Source: Sphingobium psychrophilum (GTDB lineage: Bacteria > Pseudomonadota > Alphaproteobacteria > Sphingomonadales > Sphingomonadaceae). From it: 64,000 nucleotides of DNA. Shown one piece after another: positions 28,099-36,795 of the stretch (its first letter is position 1; each line of letters starts with the position of its first letter). The translations under genes and the position numbers were made by a program. Location: positions 62,001-126,000 of the forward strand of contig NZ_JABBFV010000011.1 in the NCBI RefSeq assembly GCF_012927105.1, read 5' to 3'. The notes under the pieces are model-generated. The model ran no database searches. It worked only from the letters and a program-made list of their open reading frames with translations, and was not told the origin of the DNA.

Positions 28099-30504
28099 TC
28101 ATGGATTTGGGCATCCACAGGAAAGCTGAGCTTCTGGGCGGTCTTCGGGAAGACCTGTTCGGACCCCGTTGGGTACCCGCCTGAGAGGCTTAGTACCGGC
28201 CGCGCAGAGTTCGACTACGCGTGCCGCTCTGCTCGACGAGCTATCCTGTTCGGCCGTGCTCAGGATCGCGGTCAGTGCGGAAAGATATGCGAGCGTCGAT
28301 TCAGCGCCTTGGTTGGCATTGCGCCGGTCTGGATGGAGACCATCGAAGCAGGCGCCTCGTTCGACGTCCACGACGGGGATGCCAAGGTCGTTTGCCCCGA
28401 GAAACCAATTGAAGGCCCGGCGCGCTTCGCGCTTCCACCGGACGTCGCTGGTGACTCGGGCCGCGGTAAGGCATGCGCTCACCGCTGCACAAGCCTCGAG
28501 AGGCTGCTGGTCGAACGGCTGCGGGCGCCGCCTGTCGCTTCCAAATGTTTCGGTTCCGATCGGCCGAAAGTGCCCAGCTTCAGCCGTCTGCAGCGTCATC
28601 AGCCAGCGCAGCGTATCGAGGCCGGCATCAAGGTGAGACTCGTTGCCAGTGTCATGGCCGCTTTCGATGAGAGCTTCACACAATCGGGCATTGTCATAGC
28701 CGAGCCTGTCTTCGAACCAGATCCAGTCGGGCGCGGCGGCGTCAGACCAACGTTGGAACAAGCGATTGGACAGTTCTCCTCGCAGCTGTTCCAGATTGCG
28801 ATGGCCCGGGAAGCGCCGGAGAAGCTTTGAGATGCCGAGCAGCCCGTAGGCCCAGGCACGCGGCGTGGTCAGCGCTACCAACGCCGGCGCCATCTCCAGC
28901 AAGCGCGCGGCGGCCCATCCGTCCAGGAATCGATCGTCTTTTCGCATTGCGACCGCCCCCAGCGCCCAGACCGTGCGGCCATGCGCGTCGTCGGCTCCCG
29001 CATCGTCGAGCCATGTGCGGTCGAACCCCATGAAATTGTGGACGCGGTTATCCTTTGGCGACCAGGCGTGCTCAACGAATGCGGCATATGTCAACGCAAG
29101 CTGCTCCTCGTGTGGAGTAAGAGAACGCAGCGTCGATAGTTCGGAGAGAAGCAACAGCGCGCGCGCGTTGTCATCGAGGCAATAGCCGTGTCTCCGGTCC
29201 GGAACCGCGAATTTTGTGTGCTGGGTTACGCCGACCATGTCGGTAAGAGCGGCGAGATGGTCCGTGTTTATCGGTGGAAGCGCCCTGTTCCAGGCTTCGT
29301 CATTTACAGGACGTATAGCCCGAGAAGCGCCGGAGCGTCTTTCAAATCGGACATCGGAGAAGACTTTCAGGTACTGCTTCGCCACGCTCGACCAGATCAT
29401 CGCGCGACCGCGCTCGTACGCGCGGGTTCTAATCTCGCTACGCGACGCGCCATCGACGATCAATCGAGCGACGGCAGCTCCGAGTGCATCCGGTTCCGAA
29501 AAAGGCACCAGCACGCCACAATGGTCGGCGAGCAGTTCCTGCGCATACCAGAAGGGCGTGGAGACGACCGCTTTACCAAGGGCAACAGCGTAAGCGAGCG
29601 TTCCTGAAACGATCTGCGCTTCATTGGGGTAAGGCGATAGGTAGATATCGCATGCAGCCAAATGGTCGAGCAGCTCATCCAGTGAGAGATAACGGTCGAC
29701 AAAGCAAATATTCTCGATGACGCCGAGTTCGGTTGCGAGTGCAACGAGGCTATCGCGATAGCGTTCGCCTTCATCCCTAACGAGGTTGGGGTGGGTCGCG
29801 CCGACAATCATATAGAGCAGATTGGGATGGTCGCGAACGAGTGCCGGCACTGCGCGAATTGCCGTTTCGATACCTTTGCCTGGACCAAGCAGGCCAAAGG
29901 TCATCAACAAGGTCCGGTCTGCAAGTCCCAGTTTGTGCTTCGCCATCGCCGGATCGATAAAGGCGCGGTCCGGAACGCCGTGGGGTATCACGGCGATGTG
30001 CTCGGTCGGGACATCATAGACGTCCTGCAGAATGCGCCGTCCTTTGTCCGCCATGACGACGAGGCGGGATGAGTGTTTGATGATGCCATCCATGACGCGA
30101 CGTTGTGCAGGGTTGGGGTTGGCCAGTACGGTGTGCAGCGTCGTGACGATCGGAGCGTTGAGGCCGCTGAGAAGGCCAAGGATGAATTCACCGGCCTCAC
30201 CTCCGAAGATCCCGAACTCGTGCTGAAGAGAAACGAGATCGACGTTCGACACGTTGAGGAAGTCGGCGGCGACTGCATAGGACGCGGGCGAGGCCTGCTG
30301 GATCTCCAGGGCGACATCGGGCGGATAGGCGTAAGTGTTGGCATCGTCCGTCAACGCGATCGTCATTGAAGAGAGATCGGAATCGCAGTTCTTCAACGCC
30401 TGCTGCAGATCGTTGGTGAAGGTGGCGATGCCACACTGCCTTGGAATGCAGGTTCCTACGACAGCGATACGCTTGAGCGGGGGAATGATCACAGAGTGGT
30501 TCAT
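28099..30504 (-). CDS. GT4-type glycosyltransferase fused to a C-terminal alpha-helical carbohydrate-active domain
   Basis: 801 residues. The N-terminal 400 form a GT-B transferase: CGIATFTNDLQQAL at the start, FGLLGPGKGIETAIRA in the sugar-nucleotide fold, and the acidic EAQIVSGTLAYAVALGKAVV motif. From about residue 420 to the end a second domain (HGYCLDDNARALLLL, WFEDRLGYDNARLCEALI, ANQGAESTLAYLSAL) looks like an alpha/alpha barrel glycosidase-type domain. ATG 30504 follows TTGAGGT. It is upstream of gnd-zwf and near GH130, suggesting synthesis and turnover of a mannose-like glycan; that is inference. Confidence 0.8.
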   Translation of the reverse strand: MNHSVIIPPLKRIAVVGTCIPRQCGIATFTNDLQQALKNCDSDLSSMTIALTDDANTYAYPPDVALEIQQASPASYAVAADFLNVSNVDLVSLQHEFGIFGGEAGEFILGLLSGLNAPIVTTLHTVLANPNPAQRRVMDGIIKHSSRLVVMADKGRRILQDVYDVPTEHIAVIPHGVPDRAFIDPAMAKHKLGLADRTLLMTFGLLGPGKGIETAIRAVPALVRDHPNLLYMIVGATHPNLVRDEGERYRDSLVALATELGVIENICFVDRYLSLDELLDHLAACDIYLSPYPNEAQIVSGTLAYAVALGKAVVSTPFWYAQELLADHCGVLVPFSEPDALGAAVARLIVDGASRSEIRTRAYERGRAMIWSSVAKQYLKVFSDVRFERRSGASRAIRPVNDEAWNRALPPINTDHLAALTDMVGVTQHTKFAVPDRRHGYCLDDNARALLLLSELSTLRSLTPHEEQLALTYAAFVEHAWSPKDNRVHNFMGFDRTWLDDAGADDAHGRTVWALGAVAMRKDDRFLDGWAAARLLEMAPALVALTTPRAWAYGLLGISKLLRRFPGHRNLEQLRGELSNRLFQRWSDAAAPDWIWFEDRLGYDNARLCEALIESGHDTGNESHLDAGLDTLRWLMTLQTAEAGHFRPIGTETFGSDRRRPQPFDQQPLEACAAVSACLTAARVTSDVRWKREARRAFNWFLGANDLGIPVVDVERGACFDGLHPDRRNANQGAESTLAYLSALTAILSTAEQDSSSSRAARVVELCAAGTKPLRRVPNGVRTGLPEDRPEAQLSCGCPNP

Positions 30505-30541
30505 GCTCGACCTCAAATATGAAAATATCTCTCAGAGCGGC

Positions 30542-30775
30542 TCATGCCGCCTTGGGGGCCGCGTCCGCTGCTCCCTCGTGTTCGCGCCGCGGCAAGACGA
30601 CGGTTGCCGAGCAATGGGGTTCATGATCCGACCATGTTGTCGGGCTTCGACCACCGTCCAGAGTCAAGGCCAATATTCTGTCTCCACGCCTGAGCAGCTT
30701 GGACACAGGATTGCGCGGCCGCGCCGGCCTGACGGCGTTAATGCTGGCGCGGTGACTTGGGCGATTGGCTTGCAT
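30542..30775 (-). CDS. Small hypothetical protein
   Basis: 77 residues, Arg/Pro-rich start and an Ala-rich end, with DRILALTLDGGRSPTTWSDH in the middle. It lies 37 bases before the glycosyltransferase on the same strand and is ATG-initiated, but no domain is recognised and it could be a chance frame. Confidence 0.25.
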   Translation of the reverse strand: MQANRPSHRASINAVRPARPRNPVSKLLRRGDRILALTLDGGRSPTTWSDHEPHCSATVVLPRREHEGAADAAPKAA

Positions 30776-30969
30776 TTCTTCGATTTATGGCAAGCACACA
30801 CACGTCGCGTTACGTAATGTGCGCAGGACTTGCTGACCGGCGTCGCCTGAGCCAGGCCGCGCGTCGGCCGGATTCACGATGCTGAAATTGCTGAGGGCGG
30901 AACGCGTCAATCTCGTGCCAAGCTTGATCTGTGCGTGCGAGCGCTGGATCGCCAGGGGATCATCATCAT
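30776..30969. other. Intergenic stretch with TTACGTAA
   Basis: No gene seen. TTACGTAA at 30810-30817 is a perfect palindrome resembling the sites at 10558 and 19476. Confidence 0.35.
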
Positions 30970-32256
30970 TTATCGCGCGGTCGGGGCGATCCACGAAACT
31001 GTGGTCATTATGGCAACACCGACCATGACCAGACAGGCTGCGCCACCGAGCAGTTGCAGCCGCCGAGGAATGGGCTGGCCGTTCATCGCTTCGGAATCCG
31101 AGCCGAGCCATATCACCAGGGCAATAAGTGGGGCTGCAACAAAGCCGTTGACGACAGCACTCCATAGCAATGCCCTCATCGGATCGATCGAGGAGAAGTG
31201 CACAAGCACACCCAGCAACCCCGCGGCAGCAATTACGCCATAGAAGGCCTTGGCCCGCCCAGCGCTTTGCGCAAGGCCGGTCCGCCAACCAAATGCTTCA
31301 GAAACGGCATAGGCCGCAGAGCCGGCGAGCACCGGAATGGCGAGCATGCCGGTCCCGATGATTCCGACAGCGAAAAGCGCGAAGGCAAAATCGCCTGCAA
31401 GCGGTCGAAGCGCCTCGGCCGCTTGAGCAGCCGTATCAATCTGGGTGGTTCCAGCGACATTCAGAGTTGCGGCCGTCGTCACGATGATGAAGATGGCAAT
31501 GACGTTCGAGAACAGCATTCCGAGCCAGCTGTCCAGTCGGATACGGCGCACTTGCCAGTCTGGCCCTGGCTCCGCATCACCAGCGCTGGCCAGGCCCGCT
31601 TCTTCGGCTTCCTGCGAGGCCTGCCAAAAGAAAAGATAGGGGCTGATCGTGGTGCCAAAGATCGCCGCCACCAGCATCCACGCTCCCGAGCCGGGCATGG
31701 CTGGTACTACAAGCCCGCGCAAGACCGAGCCCCAGGATACATGCACCACAAATGCCGTCGCCGCATAAGCCAGGAGCGCCAGGGTCATCCATCGCAAGAG
31801 CCGGGCATATCGCTGATAGTCCACAAACGTCTCGAGCAATGTTGAAGCAAGCGCAAAGACGATCACCCAGGGGTGCGGGGGACCGCCGCCTATGAGAGAC
31901 ATCGCCGAGCCCATTGCACCCAGGTCGGCCCCGAGATTGATGATATTTGCGATGAACAGGAGGAGGACAACGAGCCTTAGAACGGGTGATGGACAACGAC
32001 GACGAATGGTTTCAGCCAGCCCGGCGCGGGTACTTCGCCCTATTCGACCACAGATCTCCTGCACGGCCGCGGCAAGCGGCCAGGTGAGAAGCATGGTCCA
32101 GCCAAGCATATATCCATAAGCCGCGCCGGCTTGCGCATAGGTTGCAATCCCGCTGGGATCGTCGTCGGCGGCTCCGGCAATAAATCCTGGGCCAAATATT
32201 TGGCGGATGCGTCGCAATCGGCGGGTGCGAGACGCCTTTGGGCGTGGAGCTTTCAT
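30970..32256 (-). CDS. NRAMP-family metal transporter with altered metal-site motifs
   Basis: 428 residues, about eleven membrane segments. The first helix has FGPGFIAGAADDDPSGIATY, where manganese/iron NRAMPs have DPGN. The sixth has GTTISPYLFFWQ where they have a Met-Pro-His motif. Both changes remove known transition-metal ligands (Asn and Met), so a different ion, for example magnesium as in NRAMP-related magnesium transporters, is possible. ATG 32256 is preferred to upstream Met codons, with AGGA about ten bases before it. Confidence 0.82.
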   Translation of the reverse strand: MKAPRPKASRTRRLRRIRQIFGPGFIAGAADDDPSGIATYAQAGAAYGYMLGWTMLLTWPLAAAVQEICGRIGRSTRAGLAETIRRRCPSPVLRLVVLLLFIANIINLGADLGAMGSAMSLIGGGPPHPWVIVFALASTLLETFVDYQRYARLLRWMTLALLAYAATAFVVHVSWGSVLRGLVVPAMPGSGAWMLVAAIFGTTISPYLFFWQASQEAEEAGLASAGDAEPGPDWQVRRIRLDSWLGMLFSNVIAIFIIVTTAATLNVAGTTQIDTAAQAAEALRPLAGDFAFALFAVGIIGTGMLAIPVLAGSAAYAVSEAFGWRTGLAQSAGRAKAFYGVIAAAGLLGVLVHFSSIDPMRALLWSAVVNGFVAAPLIALVIWLGSDSEAMNGQPIPRRLQLLGGAACLVMVGVAIMTTVSWIAPTAR

Positions 32257-32533
32257 CAAAGGGCCGTCCTGTTGGGAATCCGGCTCGCGCGCCAACGGGG
32301 TTCTCGTGCACGCTGGTCCCATTTTTCCAGTTCTTTGGTCGGCCGGTTACGGATCCTTGAGTTCGGTTTCGTGAATGTGGTCTGCGGGCAGCGGCATTTT
32401 CGCGCGAACGGACGTGGCGCGAGGAAAAGCTGTCGGGCAGCGCCCTTTCCAACTCCGGGAAATCCTCGAATTGCTCTTTCGGGCTGGAGTAAAGCGCGCG
32501 TAGCGACTGTTGCCGGTACACCCCTATGACGGG
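32257..32533. other. Intergenic stretch between NRAMP gene and cytochrome operon
   Basis: Nothing recognised. Slightly lower GC than the flanks; it separates the 3' end of the cytochrome operon from the NRAMP start. Confidence 0.4.
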
Positions 32534-33229
32534 TCAATGGACCTTCACCATGCCGACACCCTTGATATTGTTGAATGAGTCGGTCTGGTGACACGCGAAG
32601 CACTGCTCCACGCGGGCGCTCTTCTCGCCGGTGATCGTCTTGTCCATCATTTCGAAGTGCATCATGTTATGGCTCGGCGGCGGCTTGTGGCACTGCGAAC
32701 ATTCGGTTGATTTGGGGCTGGGGTGGAGAAATCCGCTGATCTTCCAGCTGCTCGTGAGATGGCAGCTGGCGCAGTCCGTGCCGAAGAAGCCCTTATGCGT
32801 GTCCCGGGGGGCATGACAGGACTGGCAGTCGAGCCCCGCGGGATGGTTCATGCCACGCTGGGCGATCTTCTCGAGTACGGCATGATCCATGCGGACCGGC
32901 CGAATGTCTCTCCCCTGATGTTCGACATGGCAGCCGGCGCATTCCGTGACGTTAACGTGGAAGGCGGTCTCCGGCTTCATAAGCAATTCCGGCGCCGACG
33001 CATGGCAGGCAATACAGGTTTCGGCCTTGATCCCGCGATTGGGCGTGTGACAGCTCTCGCACTTGCCTTCGAGAAATGCATGGGCGTTCGATAGCGGCCC
33101 GGGTCGAACCGACGACGCCCATTGCGGCAGCGCGGTGCTGCCCGAGCGGTAGATGGTGAGGGGGACGGCGATCGCGGCGGCCACCGCGAGCGTCGCAAGG
33201 ATCAGATAGACGATGGTCGTCCGGTTCAT
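32534..33229 (-). CDS. Membrane-anchored seven-heme cytochrome c
   Basis: 231 residues. One N-terminal membrane segment (about 5-25) is followed by seven CxxCH heme sites at residues 57, 72, 97, 135, 153, 177 and 210. The spacing and the extra His residues (HVEHQG, MNHPAG, SHNMMHFEMM) suggest bis-His hemes as in class III/tetraheme-like electron carriers. It is the last gene of a four-gene unit; its ATG overlaps the cytochrome b stop. Probably periplasmic electron transfer to or from a metal substrate. No exact family name can be given. Confidence 0.85.
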   Translation of the reverse strand: MNRTTIVYLILATLAVAAAIAVPLTIYRSGSTALPQWASSVRPGPLSNAHAFLEGKCESCHTPNRGIKAETCIACHASAPELLMKPETAFHVNVTECAGCHVEHQGRDIRPVRMDHAVLEKIAQRGMNHPAGLDCQSCHAPRDTHKGFFGTDCASCHLTSSWKISGFLHPSPKSTECSQCHKPPPSHNMMHFEMMDKTITGEKSARVEQCFACHQTDSFNNIKGVGMVKVH

Positions 33230-33909
33230 GGCCACCACCGCAGGCCGAAGTAGATGCTGCTCCAGATGTGCATCGTCAGCAATCCGTACATGATGATCGC
33301 CGCGACGATATGCACGACGATCCACCTGTCGAGCGTGGCCTTGATGACGTCGCGTGCGGTAATCGTGAATTCGAGATCGGCTATCGCGCCGAGCAGCGAG
33401 TCCAGCGGCAGTCCTGATGGATCAACGATGTTCTGACCGTGCAGATCGGCCGATACGGCCGCCAGGACGTCATAGCGGTCGCGCAGGACCTTGAGTTCCT
33501 TTTGCTGAAACCGCAATTCCTGGCCGACCTGCGCCAGATAATATCGGCCGATGAAGCCCGTGACGACGACTGTCAGCATCGCGATCACGAGGGCGATGCC
33601 GATCGGACTTTGAAACTTGTGCCCTGAATGGATAATCCCGAGCAGCGCGCCGATCGCGCCGGCATACACATGGAAACTGAGCAGTCCGCCAAGCGAGACG
33701 AGACGCTGCGTGCGCTGCTTGACCCACGCCTGCCGCTTCACGATGCTGTAGACGAGCAGGAGCACGAAAAGCAGGGCGGCGGCGATGCCGAACAGGCCTC
33801 CCGCCAGGCTCCCGGGGAACCGCGGCGCGGAATGCAGCAGGAAGGCCGGGACCAGCAGCGCAAGAGCAGTCAAGAGAGCGCCGACCGTTACTTTCTCGGT
33901 TTCGGTCAT
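33226..33909 (-). CDS. Membrane cytochrome b-like protein
   Basis: 227 residues with about five membrane segments. Paired His residues lie in FHVYAGAIGALLGIIHSGHK and in VVHIVAAIIMYGLLTMHIW, positions suited to ligate two b-type hemes across the membrane as in ferric-reductase or formate-dehydrogenase gamma-like proteins. A helical soluble loop (about 130-190) lies between them. It starts one base after the reductase stop and overlaps the cytochrome c gene, so all three make one electron-transfer chain. Confidence 0.78.
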   Translation of the reverse strand: MTETEKVTVGALLTALALLVPAFLLHSAPRFPGSLAGGLFGIAAALLFVLLLVYSIVKRQAWVKQRTQRLVSLGGLLSFHVYAGAIGALLGIIHSGHKFQSPIGIALVIAMLTVVVTGFIGRYYLAQVGQELRFQQKELKVLRDRYDVLAAVSADLHGQNIVDPSGLPLDSLLGAIADLEFTITARDVIKATLDRWIVVHIVAAIIMYGLLTMHIWSSIYFGLRWWP

Positions 33910-33910
33910 C

Positions 33911-35890
33911 TCAAGCGTCCACCACGAGATCGCCCACCGATTTTGCCTGGCAGGCGAGGATGATACCGTCGGCCTTCTCGTCGGCGGCGAGAGCGTCTTC
34001 CACTTCCATCGTCACTTGGCCCTGCCGCAGCGGGACCTTGCACCTTCCGCAGATGCCGACCCTGCATTCATAGTCGATGGCCACGCCAATGGCCTCCGCC
34101 GCCTCGAGCACGGACTGATCGGGTGCGAGTGCACCGCTTTTGCCGGACTTCGAAAAAGCGATCGTCGCCTGCGCGGAAGGAATGGCGGGCGGCGTCTGCG
34201 GGGCGGCCGATGCCGAGCTGTCGGTCGCGGTCTCCGCCGGTTCATCTTCAAGGACGGGACCGCCTTTGGGGGGCGCGAATTCCTCGGTCTTGACCTGCTC
34301 CGCCGGCACCTTGAGCTGCGCAAGCGCCGCCTTCACCGCGTCCATCATCGGCGGTGGGCCGCACAGGTGAACGCGCCTGCTGGCGATTTCGGGAACGGAA
34401 GCAGCGATGAAATCGGCCGTCAAATAACCGGAAGGCCCGGCCCAGTCGGTCCCTTCGGGCTTTGCGACGATGGAGACGATGTGAAGCTTGTGGTGGCGCC
34501 GCGCCAGATAGTCGCATTCCTCGCGAAAGATCAGATCCGTCGGCGTGTTGACACCGTAGAGGAGGTAGATGTCGTGTTCATAGGAGCGGTCCGTCAGGCT
34601 GCGCAGCACACTCATCATCGGTGTGATGCCGACTCCGCCGGCGATCAGGACGATCCCCTCGGCTTCCTTGCCGGTGAAGAAGAACCGGCCCGCGGGCGCC
34701 GCAATCTCGAGAAGGTCGCCCGTAGCGGCATGATCATGGAGATGGCGCGATTCCAGCCCATATTGTTCGCGCTTGATCGTGAGCTCGATATAGTCGCGCT
34801 GTGTGGGCGATGACGAGATCGTGTAGGATCGTCGGACCTTCTGGCCTTCGATCTCCGAGGTGATCGAGGCATATTGGCCGGGCAGGAACGTGAACGGCAT
34901 CGGCCCGCGGTTCGGTTCCATGAGCCGGAACGTCTTGACGCTCGGGGTCTCGTCGAAGATCGCGGTGATCCGCAGGACGCCTTTCCACAGGCGCGGCGCT
35001 GCCGGCGTGGCGCTGCCGGGCGTAGCTGCGCCTGCAGGAGCAGCGGGCGCCGGCACGATGGGGGCCGGGGCCGGAGAGGTGGCCGGACTGGCCGGTGGTG
35101 TAGCCCCGCCTGGTGCGAGCCGCTCCACCAAGCTTGCGATGCGGCGCAGCCGCGCCCATCGGAGTAGCAGCGCCGCAACCAGAGCCGCCGCCAGCAGCGC
35201 CATCGCGATCAGGTGCCACCAGGAAAGGCCCGCCAGCTCGTTTCCGTATGCCATCTGGTCGCTGACGGCAAAACCCGACTGGGTCTTGAACCAGCTCAGG
35301 GCAATCTGCCGGGGAGGGCGGCCCTCTTCGAGGCCCCTGAGCGCGCCTGCTCCGCTGTCCGCGAGTGCGAGGCCTTCGCGGGCGCCCCTGATCGCATCCT
35401 GGGCTCCTTTCGTGTCGTTCGACATGAGAGCGTGGTGAAGCCGGGCTTGCTCCGCGGTCAGGACCTCGGCGCCCGACCCCAGGCGGGCGAGAGCCGCGGC
35501 GCGTACCGTCCGTCGTGCCTCATCGGTCAGGACGGGCCAGTCCATCAGCGAGGGGTAGAAGGGTTTGGCGCCGCCGTTTCCACAGCATCCCGCCGGTCCC
35601 GCGCCCATTTTGGTACCCGGCGACGGCACCATCATCCCTTTCATCATCGCCGCCATGGGATCGGCAGCTTTCGCCGCGGCCGGAGCTGCTGCCCCCATCA
35701 CGTTGCCCGCTGGCATCGCCGCTGGCGCGGCGGCTCCGCCCGCTGGATGATGCGACGCGTGCTCTGACTCGGCCATCTGCGCCGACGCTGGCGGTGATCC
35801 GGAGATCATCGCCAGCGCGAGTGCGATACCGCTCGTCCTCAAAGCCCGCGATAGCTTGAGGCCGGTGATGTTGTTGTGAGGGCGCGTCAC
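33911..35890 (-). CDS. Fusion: periplasmic domain - membrane helix - FAD/NAD reductase - 2Fe-2S ferredoxin
   Basis: 659 residues. The signal peptide is about 1-38. A periplasmic domain (39-220) carries Met/His (SEHASHHPAG, MAAMMKGMMVPS), GCCGNGG and a helical region. One membrane helix is at about 223-243, then an Ala/Pro linker. The cytoplasmic ferredoxin-reductase has FAD motif RRSYTISSS near 353, NAD motif GGVGITPMMS near 418 and LCGPPPMM near 509. The C-terminal 2Fe-2S domain has Cys 609, 614, 617 and 647. It should pass NAD(P)H electrons to the adjacent cytochrome b. The GTG start follows TAAGGAAG. Periplasmic domain function unknown. Confidence 0.85.
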   Translation of the reverse strand: MTRPHNNITGLKLSRALRTSGIALALAMISGSPPASAQMAESEHASHHPAGGAAAPAAMPAGNVMGAAAPAAAKAADPMAAMMKGMMVPSPGTKMGAGPAGCCGNGGAKPFYPSLMDWPVLTDEARRTVRAAALARLGSGAEVLTAEQARLHHALMSNDTKGAQDAIRGAREGLALADSGAGALRGLEEGRPPRQIALSWFKTQSGFAVSDQMAYGNELAGLSWWHLIAMALLAAALVAALLLRWARLRRIASLVERLAPGGATPPASPATSPAPAPIVPAPAAPAGAATPGSATPAAPRLWKGVLRITAIFDETPSVKTFRLMEPNRGPMPFTFLPGQYASITSEIEGQKVRRSYTISSSPTQRDYIELTIKREQYGLESRHLHDHAATGDLLEIAAPAGRFFFTGKEAEGIVLIAGGVGITPMMSVLRSLTDRSYEHDIYLLYGVNTPTDLIFREECDYLARRHHKLHIVSIVAKPEGTDWAGPSGYLTADFIAASVPEIASRRVHLCGPPPMMDAVKAALAQLKVPAEQVKTEEFAPPKGGPVLEDEPAETATDSSASAAPQTPPAIPSAQATIAFSKSGKSGALAPDQSVLEAAEAIGVAIDYECRVGICGRCKVPLRQGQVTMEVEDALAADEKADGIILACQAKSVGDLVVDA

Positions 35891-35902
35891 CTGAGGACTT
35901 CC

Positions 35903-36283
35903 TTACATGTCATCCTTCATGGGCATCGGCTTGTCCGCGGGCATCGGCGCCGGCTTCGCGGTGGCGGGTTTCGCATGGCGGCGGTGCGGGGCTGCCTTGT
36001 GCTTGGCCATCGGCATCTTCTTCATGCCGCAGCATCCGGCCTTCTTTGCCATCGGAGGCATGGCCGCAGGCATCTTGTCGTCCTGCATCGGCATGCCGGC
36101 CATGCCTGGCATCGCGTCGTGCTTCTCCATGCCGCCTGCCGGCATCGACCCGTTGGCGGAGGGCGCAGACTGGGTCGACGGATGGCCGGTGGTTTGCCCC
36201 TGGGCCGAGGCGATGGCGGGCGACAGCACGATTGCACCCCCTAGGGCGAGCGCGCGCAAGCGGGAAGAACGCGTCATGATCAT
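35903..36283 (-). CDS. Periplasmic Met/His-rich putative copper-binding protein
   Basis: 126 residues: signal peptide (LRALALGGAIVLSPAIASAQ), then a Met/His/Lys-rich chain (GGMEKHDAMPGMAGMPMQDD, AGCCGMKKMPMAKHK) ending in PMPMKDDM. No catalytic domain. It heads the operon that continues, 12 bases later, with the reductase fusion, whose periplasmic part also has a GCCG patch. ATG 36283 follows GGAG by eight bases; 36277 is possible. It resembles the protein at 17582-17944. Confidence 0.78.
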   Translation of the reverse strand: MIMTRSSRLRALALGGAIVLSPAIASAQGQTTGHPSTQSAPSANGSMPAGGMEKHDAMPGMAGMPMQDDKMPAAMPPMAKKAGCCGMKKMPMAKHKAAPHRRHAKPATAKPAPMPADKPMPMKDDM

Positions 36284-36360
36284 GATCAATACTCCATTGC
36301 TATGACCGGCCGAACATCCGGCTGGCAACGGCCCCGAGGGACCACAAATCGATTTTCGCC

Positions 36361-36371
36361 AATATACGTAG
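36361..36371 (-). promoter_or_regulatory. Overlapping AATATACG and TACGTAG motifs
   Basis: About 80 bases upstream of the Met/His-rich protein start. AATATACG is shared with 13946 and 18036, and TACGTAG resembles the sites at 10558 and 19476. Either could mark promoter or regulator binding. Confidence 0.3.
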
Positions 36372-36423
36372 TTTCCTGTTTCCCCGGCGTTGTCGCCCGG
36401 GCGCCCGGAGCCGGCGCCGATGC

Positions 36424-36795
36424 TCAATCATCGCGCGGGGTTCCCGTCGCCCGCTGCCAGGGCCAACGACCCTTGATCTCGACCTCTAGCGAGAAACTCA
36501 GGAAGGTTCGTATCAGCACAATGCCGGCAAGGACCGCGAGACTGCTAAGCGTTGGCTGGATCGCGATAGTGTTGATGATGTCGGCCGCAACCAGGAATTC
36601 GAGTCCGAGAAGAATGGCTTCACCGAGGCTCGACCTGAAGTTGCCGACGACATGTTGGTCGATCGGACCTTTCAGGGATTGCTGCAGGAATCTGATCAGC
36701 GAAGAACCGGCGCCCACGACGATGATCGCCGTCCCGGTGACTTCGATGGCACGCGTGATCCAGTGGATGCCCTCCACAATGAGGCTCTCGGTCAT
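36424..36795 (-). CDS. DUF1622 family membrane protein
   Basis: 123 residues, three membrane segments. It has the family-typical VEGIHWITRAIEVTGTAIIV, LGEAILLGLEFLVAADIINT and RTFLSFSLEVEIKGRWPWQ. Function unknown. ATG 36795 overlaps the stop of the secreted protein before it, so it is third in a coupled unit MerR - secreted protein - DUF1622. Confidence 0.85.
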   Translation of the reverse strand: MTESLIVEGIHWITRAIEVTGTAIIVVGAGSSLIRFLQQSLKGPIDQHVVGNFRSSLGEAILLGLEFLVAADIINTIAIQPTLSSLAVLAGIVLIRTFLSFSLEVEIKGRWPWQRATGTPRDD

